This document shows, piece after piece, positions 34,378-42,428 of a stretch of 53,808 nt of DNA. The notes below the pieces were generated by a model. The model was not told the DNA's origin, did no database searches, and was given only the letters and a program-made list of their open reading frames with translations. Origin of the DNA: an uncultured Ruminococcus sp. (GTDB taxonomy: Bacteria > Bacillota > Clostridia > Oscillospirales > Ruminococcaceae); contig CAKSJP010000015.1 in NCBI GenBank assembly GCA_934463425.1, positions 1-53,808 of the forward strand, given 5' to 3'. How positions within the stretch are numbered: the stretch's first letter is position 1; each line of letters opens with the position of its first letter. The translations under genes were made by a program, and so were the position numbers.

Positions 34378-34395
34378 GCAAAACAGTTCCTAAAT

Positions 34396-34424
34396 ATTAT
34401 AGCAATTCCCGGTGAAAATGTCAA
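34396..34424 (-). promoter_or_regulatory. Promoter of the solute-binding protein operon
   Basis: Perfect TTGACA (34424-34419), 17-bp spacer, TATAAT (34401-34396). Confidence 0.92.
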
Positions 34425-34673
34425 GGGAGTGAAAATCCGGCGCAGTTTTATGCTCGTTTTGTGAAAAGCAGCAAAAGTAACGCAATTGCGTGGCTTTTTG
34501 CACTTTGTCCCACACTTTCCGCAAATCCGTCCGCTGCTGTCCGCAAAAAAAATTTCTGGAAAGCCGCAGAAGTTACAAATTGTGCAAGCATCCGACAGAG
34601 AAAAGTATTGTTTCCGTATTTCTTTTATCGCAAAGCCCCCTGCCGCCCTGTCCCAAAAAATCCCCGCAGCAGC
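34425..34673. other. Intergenic spacer without a recognised feature
   Basis: Between the transport-operon promoter and the terminator of the phage-like genes. It is AT-richer than its surroundings and open frames here are short and unconvincing. No repeat or structure was recognised. Confidence 0.5.
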
Positions 34674-34710
34674 AAAAAACGGAGACCCGAACCCCGTCGA
34701 GTCTCCGTTT
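34674..34710 (-). terminator. Terminator after the phage-like gene cluster
   Basis: AACGGAGAC pairs with GTCTCCGTT around a ~13-nt loop and is followed by a T-run on the minus strand. Confidence 0.88.
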
Positions 34711-34732
34711 TCCATTTTCGCTCTGCCGGCGC

Positions 34733-35608
34733 TTATCCCACCTGAAAAGCCCCGTTGCCCTCTGTCCGCGCCGCAGGCTTCAGCTGCCCCTGACAGACAT
34801 GCTTCTGCCTGGTGCGGAGCGTCTCCTGAAACGCCATCAGTTCCTCCAGCGTCATCCGCTCCACCGCCGCAGACACCGCATCCTTTTCCACACTGCCGTC
34901 CACCAAAAACCGCAGCCGCACAATATCCCGGCGCAGCTCCGTTTCCACACGGCTGAGCAGTGCGTCCCGGCGCTGTAATTGCTGCTCCAGTTGTTTGCAC
35001 CGCTGTTCACCCTCCGGCGTTCCGCCGAACCGCTTGGTCACGCCGGCCTCCCGCTGTGCCGGAACCGCCACAAAGCTCCACTCATAGGCATCGGTCACAT
35101 CCGACAGCACCACATGACAGCGCCTGCCGCCGTACCGCTGCCCGATCTGATGGGAACAGGGCGATTTCCGGCGGTCACTGCCGCAGACGGAACAGGTCTG
35201 CGCCGCCGCCGCACAGGAGATGCTCACCTCCTTCTTGATGCCGCCGTCGATCTCCCGGATGAGATCCCGGTTGGCATCCGTGCGCACCATATAGGCATGC
35301 CCTTTCAAATAGGTGTACACTTCTCCGGCGGTAGTCATCCGCGCCGGATCCTGCACCAGCTCCGCCTCATAGATCCGGGCGGTCTGGTTCTCCCCCTTGG
35401 GATTGTGGTCGAAAATGCCCGTTTTCCCCACAAAAAGCCCTCTCAGCTGCTCCAGCGCCTCCAGCGAAAACCGCTCGCCGTCCCGGTCGATCTCGTTGTC
35501 ACACAATTTCACATCAAAGCAGAACACCTCTTCCGCGCTCATCTGCCGCCGGGTAAACCGGTTCAGCTGCTCCAGCGCCTCCGCCTGCTCCTGTACATTC
35601 TTTTCCAT
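34733..35608 (-). CDS. Phage prohead-protease-like protein
   Basis: A 291-residue protein. The segment IFDHNPKGENQTARIYEAELV and the later KKEVSISCAA, plus DAYEWSFVAVPAQREAGV, follow the spacing of His and Ser motifs in HK97-type prohead proteases. A CSVCGSDRRKSPC insertion is unusual. The C-terminal third is helical (scaffold-like: LEQQLQRRDALLSRVETELRRDIVRLRF). It would cut or guide capsid protein during head assembly. The start ATG at 35608 follows AAAGGATGG. It comes after the capsid gene, the reverse of the usual order, and a family-A leader element abuts its ribosome site. Confidence 0.65.
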   Translation of the reverse strand: MEKNVQEQAEALEQLNRFTRRQMSAEEVFCFDVKLCDNEIDRDGERFSLEALEQLRGLFVGKTGIFDHNPKGENQTARIYEAELVQDPARMTTAGEVYTYLKGHAYMVRTDANRDLIREIDGGIKKEVSISCAAAAQTCSVCGSDRRKSPCSHQIGQRYGGRRCHVVLSDVTDAYEWSFVAVPAQREAGVTKRFGGTPEGEQRCKQLEQQLQRRDALLSRVETELRRDIVRLRFLVDGSVEKDAVSAAVERMTLEELMAFQETLRTRQKHVCQGQLKPAARTEGNGAFQVG

Positions 35609-35622
35609 TTTCCATCCTTTCT

Positions 35623-35736
35623 GCGGCGTGCTCACCGCTGAGCCCTACCCCCCAATCCAACGGAGAAAAAAGGGCAGCGTCACGGCGGCAGCAGCCGCCT
35701 ATAACCCCTCCGGGGAATCTCTGTTTCCCGGTACGC
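35623..35736 (-). repeat. Family-A leader element (A3)
   Basis: Read toward the gene it ends GCGGTG-AGCA-CGCCGC directly before the AGAAAGG ribosome site of the protease-like gene. The inner hairpin is GGCGGC-TGCT-GCCGCC. Confidence 0.9.
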
Positions 35737-35935
35737 TACTCTCCACAAACCCGAAACCCCGTCCCCTTCTCCAACCCCAAAACCCCACCCACCGTAGGGG
35801 CGAACATCGTTCGCCCGAGCCTCCTCTTATAGAGGAGGTGCCCGTCAGGGCGGAGGAGTCTTTAAGCCTCCCTTGAAAAGGGAGGTGGCTGCTCCGTGAG
35901 GAGCAGACGGAGGGATCCCGTAGAACTCTCCGCCC
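35737..35935. repeat. Palindromic repeat array R3
   Basis: Contains the GGGCGAAC-GAT-GTTCGCCC-type palindrome (~35796-35815), a CTCCTCTTATAGAGGAG unit with an inner GCCCGTCAGGGC stem, and a CTCCCTTGAAAAGGGAG unit with an inner stem. Confidence 0.85.
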
Positions 35936-35958
35936 ACATCACCCCAAAACCGCAAAAC

Positions 35959-36924
35959 TCACATACTCAACACATGCACCGCATCACTGAGCATCACACG
36001 AAACGCCACGCGAATGGAAACCGAAATGAGATCCAGCTGACTGTCGATCAGCTTGTCCGTCTCCAGAAGCAGATCGTCCGTGGTGATCATCTCCAGCGCA
36101 AAACGCTTGTCCATGCCGATGATATAATCCTCCGTCATGCCGGCGCACTTGCACAGCTGCGCCCCAAAGGGCATCAGAATGACGTTTGGCTGGGCAGATG
36201 CCATGTCCTGCATCTGCTCCATGCTCATGATCTTCGCCGCGATTGCCGGAGAAGCCAGCATGGTGGTCATGTCAAAGCTGCCGAACGCCCCGTACAGCTT
36301 GGTCAGATCGGCATAAGTCAGCGCCGCAGAAGCCGCGTCGATCACAGAGCCGTTGGTGCTCTGCATGCAGGAAATGCTCTCCGCCAGCAGCGCCCCGGCG
36401 AGACGAACGCCCACCGCCCGGAGAATCGCCCCGAACGCATCCAGCCGCTGACGGCGCACCGCTTCATAAGAAGCGCGGATGGTGCGGCCGAACTTGTTCA
36501 GATGCGTGGTGGTAGAAGCCTCCAGATAGGTTGCCGCCGGCAGAGCCGTTCCCTGGGTAGTCTTGGTGGAATACGCCGCCGTGTCCGACAGCACCGCCGG
36601 CTGATACTCCCCGGCAGGAGAAACCGTGTGCACCGCCACCAGATCCGACAGCACAGACTGCTCCATGCCGCTGCGGACAGCGCGGCGGATAAACTCCGGA
36701 AACAGCACTGCGCTCTCCGTGGTAGAGAAGAACTTCTCCACACGGTCACAGTGCAGACCGCTGACGTGAATGTCAAAACGCTTCAGCTGACGCTCATACG
36801 CGTCCAGCCCGGCAAGCGGCGTCTCCGCATATGCACCGGAGGGATCCATCTCCTCCAGCACCTCCGAAAAGTTCTTGCCCGTGATGTGATACATGCCTTT
36901 TTCCAATCTCAGATCCTGATACAT
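35959..36924 (-). CDS. Phage major capsid protein (HK97-fold type)
   Basis: A 321-residue protein whose central part has the typical capsid pattern: LFPEFIRRAVRSGMEQSVLSDLVAV, a beta region, then KFGRTIRASYEAVRRQRLDAFGAILRAVGVRLAGALLAE and a conserved tail (AQLCKCAGMTEDYIIGMDKRFALEM). It would form the head shell. It is short for the family but intact. The start at 36924 follows AAAGGGAG. It lies between the hub-like tail gene and the protease-like gene, an unusual order. Confidence 0.78.
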   Translation of the reverse strand: MYQDLRLEKGMYHITGKNFSEVLEEMDPSGAYAETPLAGLDAYERQLKRFDIHVSGLHCDRVEKFFSTTESAVLFPEFIRRAVRSGMEQSVLSDLVAVHTVSPAGEYQPAVLSDTAAYSTKTTQGTALPAATYLEASTTTHLNKFGRTIRASYEAVRRQRLDAFGAILRAVGVRLAGALLAESISCMQSTNGSVIDAASAALTYADLTKLYGAFGSFDMTTMLASPAIAAKIMSMEQMQDMASAQPNVILMPFGAQLCKCAGMTEDYIIGMDKRFALEMITTDDLLLETDKLIDSQLDLISVSIRVAFRVMLSDAVHVLSM

Positions 36925-36940
36925 AATACTCTCCCTTTCT

Positions 36941-37054
36941 GCGGCATGCTTGCCGCTGAGCCTTTCCCCCCGATTCAACGGAGAAAAACGATTTTCCTTA
37001 CGGCAGACAAGCTGCCTGTTCCCCCCTCCGGGGAATTTCTATTTTCCGGTACGC
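36941..37054 (-). repeat. Family-A leader element (A4)
   Basis: Ends GCGGCA-AGCA-TGCCGC directly before the AGAAAGGGAG ribosome site of the capsid gene. The stem differs from A3 by paired changes while the AGCA loop is kept. Confidence 0.9.
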
Positions 37055-37314
37055 AATGTAGGGGCGAACATCGTTCGCCCGAGACTCCTCAGTCAGCCTG
37101 CGGCTGCCAGCTCCTCTGGGAGAGGAGCCAATTTAGCCTCCTCTTTAGAGGAGGTGCCCGTCAGGGCGGAGGAGTCTCTCGTCCCCCTTGAAAAGGGGGA
37201 TGTCACCGCAGGTGACAGGGGGATTGTAGGGCTCGCCGCCCACATCGCCCCATCCCCTTTTCCAAACCGTTAAACCACCCCCCCTTTTCCACAATCTCTC
37301 CACATTCCCAAAAA
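37055..37314. repeat. Palindromic repeat array R4
   Basis: GGGCGAAC/GTTCGCCC palindrome (~37061-37082), then CTCCTC-type, TAGAGGAG-type and CCCCCTTGAAAAGGGGG-type units (the last with an inner GTCACC/GGTGAC stem), then a GGGC..GCCC unit near 37225-37250. Confidence 0.85.
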
Positions 37315-38256
37315 TCATCCCGGATAAAACGCATCCTGATACATCTCCACCCGGGTTCGCACACCGCTCTGATTCCCGATCATGCGGATGTGGTTGATGG
37401 GCGCTTCGGTCAATAGACCGCTGTAGGTGACCCGGTCGCCCAGATCCGCCGCCACCGCACCGCGCATGTCAAAGTAGTAGGACAATAAGCCGCGTCCGGC
37501 AAACCGCCGGCGAAAGATCAGCGCCTGCTGGGGGTCGTATAAATACTGCCGGTCTAACGCCAGCTGCCGGGTGCGCACCAGATGCCGCGCCTGCGCCAGA
37601 CCGTCGGTCTCCTGGAATTTCCCATACGTCCCGTCTGCATCCGCCATGGAAAACTTGCTGTAGATCCGGGACTGATCCGTCACCATGCCCATGCCCAGAA
37701 CCGTCTCCGGCTCAAGCAAAAAATGCCGGTACGCCGTGGGCAGATGCATCCGCACCTGGTTCGCGCCGTAGATAAAAGGATACCGTTTGCATAGCTTGTA
37801 GGTCAGATTCGCCGCCCCGTCCCACATGCTCGTGTTTTCCTTCACAAAGAGATAGTTGCTGGTGTCCGTGCTGGATTCCCAGGTGATCTCCTCCGGCAGC
37901 GTGATAAAGTCCTGCATCAGCTTGTCCAGTGACATGGCGGTGTGCAGCCCCGGTTCCAGCTGATTCTGCAGCAGCATCGCTGTCACACCCCGGGAAGAAA
38001 ACCGCAGACAGGACACCCCTTTTTCCACCGTGACCCGAAGCTGCTCCACAGTGCCGCAGTGCATCTCCGTTCCGTCCACCGAAAGCAGAATGCGGTACGC
38101 CCCGGCAAACTGCGACAGCCGAAAGTCCCCGTACACCGTCCCGGAAAGCTGACTGTAGGGCGTGTACATCTCCTTGTCCAGCACAAAGGCAGCGATCCCC
38201 TGGGAGATCTCGGTCTTTTGCGCCGAATTGACGATCCCAAGCGTCACTATGCTCAT
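37315..38256 (-). CDS. Phage baseplate hub-like protein (XkdQ/gpD-like)
   Basis: A 313-residue protein. Sections such as FSSRGVTAMLLQNQLEPGLHTAMSLDKLMQDFI and WDGAANLTYKLCKRYPFIYG resemble hub proteins of contractile phages and PBSX-like particles. Its ATG overlaps the stop of the 137-residue gene upstream. No sheath, tube or tape-measure gene is nearby, so if it is a hub it is orphaned. The assignment is by pattern only. Confidence 0.55.
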   Translation of the reverse strand: MSIVTLGIVNSAQKTEISQGIAAFVLDKEMYTPYSQLSGTVYGDFRLSQFAGAYRILLSVDGTEMHCGTVEQLRVTVEKGVSCLRFSSRGVTAMLLQNQLEPGLHTAMSLDKLMQDFITLPEEITWESSTDTSNYLFVKENTSMWDGAANLTYKLCKRYPFIYGANQVRMHLPTAYRHFLLEPETVLGMGMVTDQSRIYSKFSMADADGTYGKFQETDGLAQARHLVRTRQLALDRQYLYDPQQALIFRRRFAGRGLLSYYFDMRGAVAADLGDRVTYSGLLTEAPINHIRMIGNQSGVRTRVEMYQDAFYPG

Positions 38257-38666
38257 GCCGAACCCTCCGTTTCCGCCGCAGCCGCCCCAAGCTCACCGGG
38301 AACGATCAGCGTCAGTTCACAGGGCAGCACGCCCTCTGCCGCCTCCTCCGAAATGGTATACTCTGCCAGACTCGCCCCCGTAAACTGCATCTCCCGGAGC
38401 ACAAACGAAAACAGCGTCCGTGCCCGGATGGCATCATCCAGAGCCAGAACCACCTCCGCCGGCTGCTCCAGATAAAAGAACCGCCCTTTCAGCGTCAGCC
38501 GCCTGGCGCGGACGCTGGTGTTGGTCACAAAGTTGCTGCCGTACACGCCGCCCTGCTCCGCATACTGCCGGATGCAGGACAGCTTCCACCCGTGGGCATA
38601 AAAGGTCATGTCCCCCAACTTCACGGGAAAATTCCGGGGCACGACTGTGCGAAATAAACCGCTCAT
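38253..38666 (-). CDS. Phage-like protein of 137 residues, probable tail/baseplate component
   Basis: A beta-rich protein (FPVKLGDMTFYAHGWKLSCIRQYAEQGG, LTLKGRFFYLEQPAEVVLALDD). It is linked by ATGA overlaps to both neighbours (start 38666 overlaps the upstream stop; stop overlaps the hub start). I do not recognise the family firmly. Position between a tail-completion-like gene and the hub suggests a baseplate or tail role. Confidence 0.55.
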   Translation of the reverse strand: MSGLFRTVVPRNFPVKLGDMTFYAHGWKLSCIRQYAEQGGVYGSNFVTNTSVRARRLTLKGRFFYLEQPAEVVLALDDAIRARTLFSFVLREMQFTGASLAEYTISEEAAEGVLPCELTLIVPGELGAAAAETEGSA

Positions 38667-39082
38667 ACCAAAAGCGCCTCCTCTCTGCGCATGCGAAATA
38701 CGCCGTCCATCTGATATGTCCCGACAACCGCGCTGCGCCGAAACTGCCGCAATACCTCCGGGGCGCTGACGCGAATCTTCTGCGCCGTGCACCCGGCAGA
38801 CAGCATTCCGGAAAATACCTTCCGGCAATAGCAGTCATACAGCGTCCGCGCGTCCGTCTCCGGCGGCGCAAGAAGCGTCACCTTTACTGCGGCAGAAAAA
38901 GGGTAGTATAGGTATTCTCCCCCGAGAAAAGGCGACTGCATCTCCACCCCGGAGACCCCCAGCGTCAAAAACCACTCCGGCCGCTTGTCAAAAGAAACCG
39001 GGTCGTATTCGTCATAGACCGCCCAGTCCACCCGCTCTTCCAGCGCCGCTTTCAGCTGCTTCCAAACCTGCTCCATCAACAT
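38663..39082 (-). CDS. Phage-like protein of 139 residues, tail-completion type
   Basis: Small protein with an N-terminal helix (EQVWKQLKAALEERVDWAVYDEYDP), then beta strands (FLTLGVSGVEMQ, FSAAVKVTLLAPPE) and DARTLYDCYCRKVFSGML, a layout common in phage neck and tail-terminator proteins. The start ATG at 39082 has GGGGGG(TG) 7 nt upstream, directly next to family-A element A5. GTG 39091 and ATG 39076 are alternatives. Confidence 0.5.
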   Translation of the reverse strand: MLMEQVWKQLKAALEERVDWAVYDEYDPVSFDKRPEWFLTLGVSGVEMQSPFLGGEYLYYPFSAAVKVTLLAPPETDARTLYDCYCRKVFSGMLSAGCTAQKIRVSAPEVLRQFRRSAVVGTYQMDGVFRMRREEALLV

Positions 39083-39097
39083 CCATATCACCCCCCT

Positions 39098-39265
39098 GCG
39101 GTGTGCTCACCGCTGAGCCTTACCCCCCGATCCAACGGAGAAAAAAGGGCAGCGTCACGGCGGACAAGCCAGCCCGTCACCCAGCGGAAATGGCGACGGC
39201 AGACTCGCCCAAGGATGGCGAGCCGCCTGTTCCCCCCTCCGGGGGATTATTGTTTCCCGGTACGC
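39098..39265 (-). repeat. Family-A leader element with an internal ~54-bp insertion (A5)
   Basis: It ends GCGGTG-AGCA-CACCGC directly before the ribosome site of the 139-residue gene. The inner GGCGG/CCGCC hairpin loop is enlarged by about 54 bp compared with the other copies. Confidence 0.85.
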
Positions 39266-39660
39266 TACTCTCCACAAACCCGAAACCCACTGTAGGGGGC
39301 GATGCCCACATCGCCCTATCCCCTTTCCAACCGTTAACCCCCCTTTTTCCACAATTTTTCCCCCTTTCCCAAACCAAAACGGTCTCACCGTAGGGGCGAA
39401 CATCGTTCGCCCGCAAGCCTCCCTTGAAAAGGGAGGTGGCTGCTCCGTCAGGAGCAGACGGAGGGATTGTAGGGGGCGCCGCCCACATCGCCCCACCCCA
39501 TTTCCAACCGTTAGCCCCCCCCTTTTCCACAATCTTTCCCCTTTCCCAAACCAAAACGTTCTCACCGTAGGGGCGAACATCGTTCGCCCGCAAGCCTCCT
39601 CTCCCAGAGGAGGTGCCCGTCAGGGCGGAGGAGTCCCTCGTCCCCCTTAAAAAGGGGAAT
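39266..39660. repeat. Palindromic repeat array R5
   Basis: Alternating GGGCGATGCCCACATCGCCC-type units, two GGGCGAAC/GTTCGCCC palindromes (~39391 and ~39567), a CTCCCTTGAAAAGGGAG unit and a CTCCTCTCCCAGAGGAG unit. Two ~130-bp stretches (from ~39294 and ~39470) are near repeats of one another. Confidence 0.85.
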
Positions 39661-39666
39661 TCCCAC

Positions 39667-40020
39667 TCACACCGCCAAAAACAAAAACCCCGTTTCCTCC
39701 AATAACCCATGGCATAGCTTCTCATACGCCTGCACCAGAAGCGCCGCAAACCGCAGCTTCTGGCTGCCGTCCGTGTTCTGCGCCACCGTTCCGGCAAAGG
39801 TGCACGCGGCGCGGTCACGGGCGGCGGTGATCTGGGTATACCGTAAAAACCCCACTGCCGCCGCAAGCCAGTTCAGCCGCGCATCTGCGGCATCCGCACC
39901 CGGCTTCAGCGCCTGCTCCACCTCCAACGCAGCCGTTTCCAAAACAGCCTTGTAAGTCTCATAAATCGTGTCGTCTCCTGCAAAAATCCCGAACAACCGG
40001 GCGATCTGTGTCTGATCCAT
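39667..40020 (-). CDS. Phage-like head-tail connector candidate, 117 residues
   Basis: An all-helical small protein (DQTQIARLFGIFAGDDTIYETYKAVLETAALEVEQAL; DARLNWLAAAVGFLRYTQI), the size and composition of gp6-type connector proteins. The start ATG at 40020 has GGAGG 8 nt upstream; an ATG 6 nt earlier is too close. A family-A element abuts the ribosome site. Function inferred from position after the portal gene. Confidence 0.5.
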   Translation of the reverse strand: MDQTQIARLFGIFAGDDTIYETYKAVLETAALEVEQALKPGADAADARLNWLAAAVGFLRYTQITAARDRAACTFAGTVAQNTDGSQKLRFAALLVQAYEKLCHGLLEETGFLFLAV

Positions 40021-40034
40021 TTTCATCACCTCCT

Positions 40035-40148
40035 GCGGTGTGCTCACCGCTGAGCCTTACCCCCCGATCCAACGGAGAAAAAAGGTTTTTCTTACGGCGG
40101 CAGCAGCCGCCTGTCCCCCCTCCGGGGGATTATTGTTTCCCGGTACGC
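40035..40148 (-). repeat. Family-A leader element (A6)
   Basis: Ends GCGGTG-AGCA-CACCGC directly before AGGAGGTG of the connector-like gene. Confidence 0.9.
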
Positions 40149-40755
40149 TACTCTCCACAAACCCGAAACCCACTGTAGGGGCGAACATCGTTCGCCCGAG
40201 CCTCCCTTGAAAAGGGAGGTGGCGCGCAGCGCCGGAGGGATCTCGTATGGCACGCCGCCCACATCGCCCCACCCTTTCTAAACCGTTAAACCACCCACCG
40301 TAGGGGCGAACATCGTTCGCCCGAGACTCCTCAGTCAAGCCTATGGCTTGCCAGCTCCTCTGTAGAGGAGCCAAAAGAAAGCCTCCTCTTATAGAGGAGG
40401 TGCCCGTCAGGGCGGAGGAGTCTTTAAGCCTCCCTTGAAAAGGGAGGTGGCTGCTCCGTCAGGAGCAGACGGAGGGATTGTAGGGGGCGATGCCCACATC
40501 GCCCCACCCTTTCTAAACCGTTAAACCACCCACCGTAGGTGCAAACACCCTTCGCCCGCAAGCCTCCTCTCCCAGAGGAGGTGCCCGTCAGGGCGGAGGA
40601 GTCTCTCGTCCCCCTTGAAAAGGGTGATTCCCCACAGTGTGGGGAAATGTCACGAAGTGACAAAGGGGACGGCTCGGTAAGAGATGTCACCGCAGGTGAC
40701 AGGGGGATTTCGTATGGCTCGCCGCCCACATCGCCCCGCCCCTTTCCCAAACCAA
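40149..40755. repeat. Palindromic repeat array R6
   Basis: The longest array (~600 bp) contains three GGGCGAAC/GTTCGCCC palindromes or variants (~40176, ~40301, ~40534) and two CTCCTC...GAGGAG units. It also has CTCCCTTGAAAAGGGAG units with GGAGCAGAC or GCGCAGCGCC inner parts, and one unit with a GTGGGG/CCCCAC plus GTCACGAAGTGAC interior. No gene is present. Confidence 0.85.
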
Positions 40756-40759
40756 AACC

Positions 40760-41908
40760 TCACTCCCCCAGCGCCGCCTCGATCTGCGCCGCCTGAGCAT
40801 TCCATAACCGCGCCTGGGCATACTCCGTCTCATCCTGCAAATTGATGTTGCTCCACACCACAGAGACATCCGCCTGCGACCCTGCCAGCCGCAAAAACGC
40901 CCTGCCGATCCGGCGCAGCACCGGCTCCAGCAAGCGGCGGTAATACTCCAGCTCCGAGGTCAGAATATCCGCCTGCTGACTGCTCATGCGCTCCGTAGAG
41001 GACCAGTTCAGCCCCAGCAGAAACGGCGGAATCGACAGCTTCGCGATCAGCTGCTCCAATAGCTGCCGCACCGGCACTTCCGTGTCCAACAGCGCATTGT
41101 CCGCGCCGATCACCCGAATGTCCACATCCCCGGCACAAATAAAGTCCCGGATCTCTCCCGCAGCCCCGGCGCGCATGCCCGCGCTCCATTCCTTGGCGAT
41201 CTGCCTTGCCCGCTCTCCGGCATAGGCGCGCTCGTTGAGATCTCCCGACGGCTTGTACGTCACCGCATACCGCACATTTCCCATTCTGTCATAGTTCTGC
41301 CCGATGCACTCATAGATGCGCAGCAGAATGCGGCTCAGCGCCGGAAGCCCCCGTAAAACCGACACCCCGTACACACCGCCCGGCGGCGGATTCAGCGCCG
41401 TAAACAAAATACGCTCCGGTCTGGGGACACGAACACTGTCGGATTCCTGCGCGCCGCGCACCCAATACTGCCGCTCCAGCGGCTGCTTTCCCGGCCGGAT
41501 CTGTACCAGCTCCGCCGGAACTGTCTGTAAACCGCCCAGATACCCCGTGCGGTTGTCGATGAGCATCTCCCCCAGCGCATTGCCATAGGTCAGCAGACTG
41601 TCCAGATAACAGTCCGCAAAGCTCTGTAAGGATTCCCCGGTCAGTCCCACCGGAACGCTCCGCACAAACTCGTCTAGCTGCTCCTGCATCCGGCTGTCCT
41701 CTGCCACCAGCTGAAAGCTTCCCGCCAGCCGCACGACCTTGCCAATGGCAGCGTCGATCACCGGAACAGCCCTGCGCAGCCCGGCATACAGCGCCACCTC
41801 ACAGGCGCTCTGCTCCTCCGGCACGGTAAAAGGATGCCCCGACCGCACCGCACTCTGTAAAATACCGCCGCTTACCGGCGGCCGCTTTTTCCTCGGAAAT
41901 AAACCCAT
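40760..41908 (-). CDS. Phage portal protein
   Basis: A 382-residue portal protein, the ring at the head vertex through which DNA enters. Typical features are CEVALYAGLRRAVPVIDAAIGKVVRL near the start, SFADCYLDSLLTYGNALGEML, and near the end the conserved LSIPPFLLGLNWSSTERMSSQQADILTSELEYYRRLLEPVLRRI stretch. It is intact. The start at 41908 has AGAGGG 7 nt upstream. It lies downstream of the terminase gene across a repeat-filled gap. Confidence 0.88.
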   Translation of the reverse strand: MGLFPRKKRPPVSGGILQSAVRSGHPFTVPEEQSACEVALYAGLRRAVPVIDAAIGKVVRLAGSFQLVAEDSRMQEQLDEFVRSVPVGLTGESLQSFADCYLDSLLTYGNALGEMLIDNRTGYLGGLQTVPAELVQIRPGKQPLERQYWVRGAQESDSVRVPRPERILFTALNPPPGGVYGVSVLRGLPALSRILLRIYECIGQNYDRMGNVRYAVTYKPSGDLNERAYAGERARQIAKEWSAGMRAGAAGEIRDFICAGDVDIRVIGADNALLDTEVPVRQLLEQLIAKLSIPPFLLGLNWSSTERMSSQQADILTSELEYYRRLLEPVLRRIGRAFLRLAGSQADVSVVWSNINLQDETEYAQARLWNAQAAQIEAALGE

Positions 41909-41984
41909 AACCAACCCTCTTTTCAAAAATCAATCCCCTTTTTTCCAAACCAAAACCACCCACCCCATTTCAAACCATTAAACC

Positions 41985-42425
41985 ATTCCCCACCGTAGGG
42001 GCGAACCCCATTCGCCCGAAACTCCTCAGTCAAGCCTATGGCTTGCCAGCTCCTCTGTAGAGGAGCCAAAAGAAAGCCTCCTCTCCCAGAGGAGGTGCCC
42101 GACAGGGCGGAGGAGTCCCAAAGCCTCCCTTGAAAAGGGTGATTCCCCACGGGGTGGGGAAATGTCACGAAGTGACAAAGGGGACCGCTCAGTACGAGGT
42201 GGCGCGCAGCGCCGGAGGAATCGTAGGGCTCGCCGCCCACATCGCCCCGCCCTTTCCCAAACCAAAACCACCCCCACCGTAGGGGCGAACATCGTTCGCC
42301 CGAGACTCCTCAGTCAAGCCTACGGCTTGCCAGCTCCTCTGTAGAGGAGCCAAAAGAGAGCCTCCTCTTATAGAGAAGGTGCCCGTTAGGGCGGAGGAGT
42401 CTCTCGCCCCCTTGAAAAACCCCCT
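41985..42425. repeat. Palindromic repeat array R7
   Basis: Between the large terminase and portal genes. It includes a GGGCGAACCCCATTCGCCC variant (~41997) and a standard palindrome (~42282), two CTCCTC...GAGGAG units with inner GGCTTGCC stems, two TAGAGGAG-type units and one GTGGGG/CCCCAC plus GTCACGAAGTGAC unit. It contains no family-A element. Confidence 0.85.
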
Positions 42426-42428
42426 CTC

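Noticed and set aside
39266..42425. CRISPR array
   Set aside because: The repeats are nested palindromes in varying order, with irregular spacing and no unique spacers of constant length. No cas genes are present.
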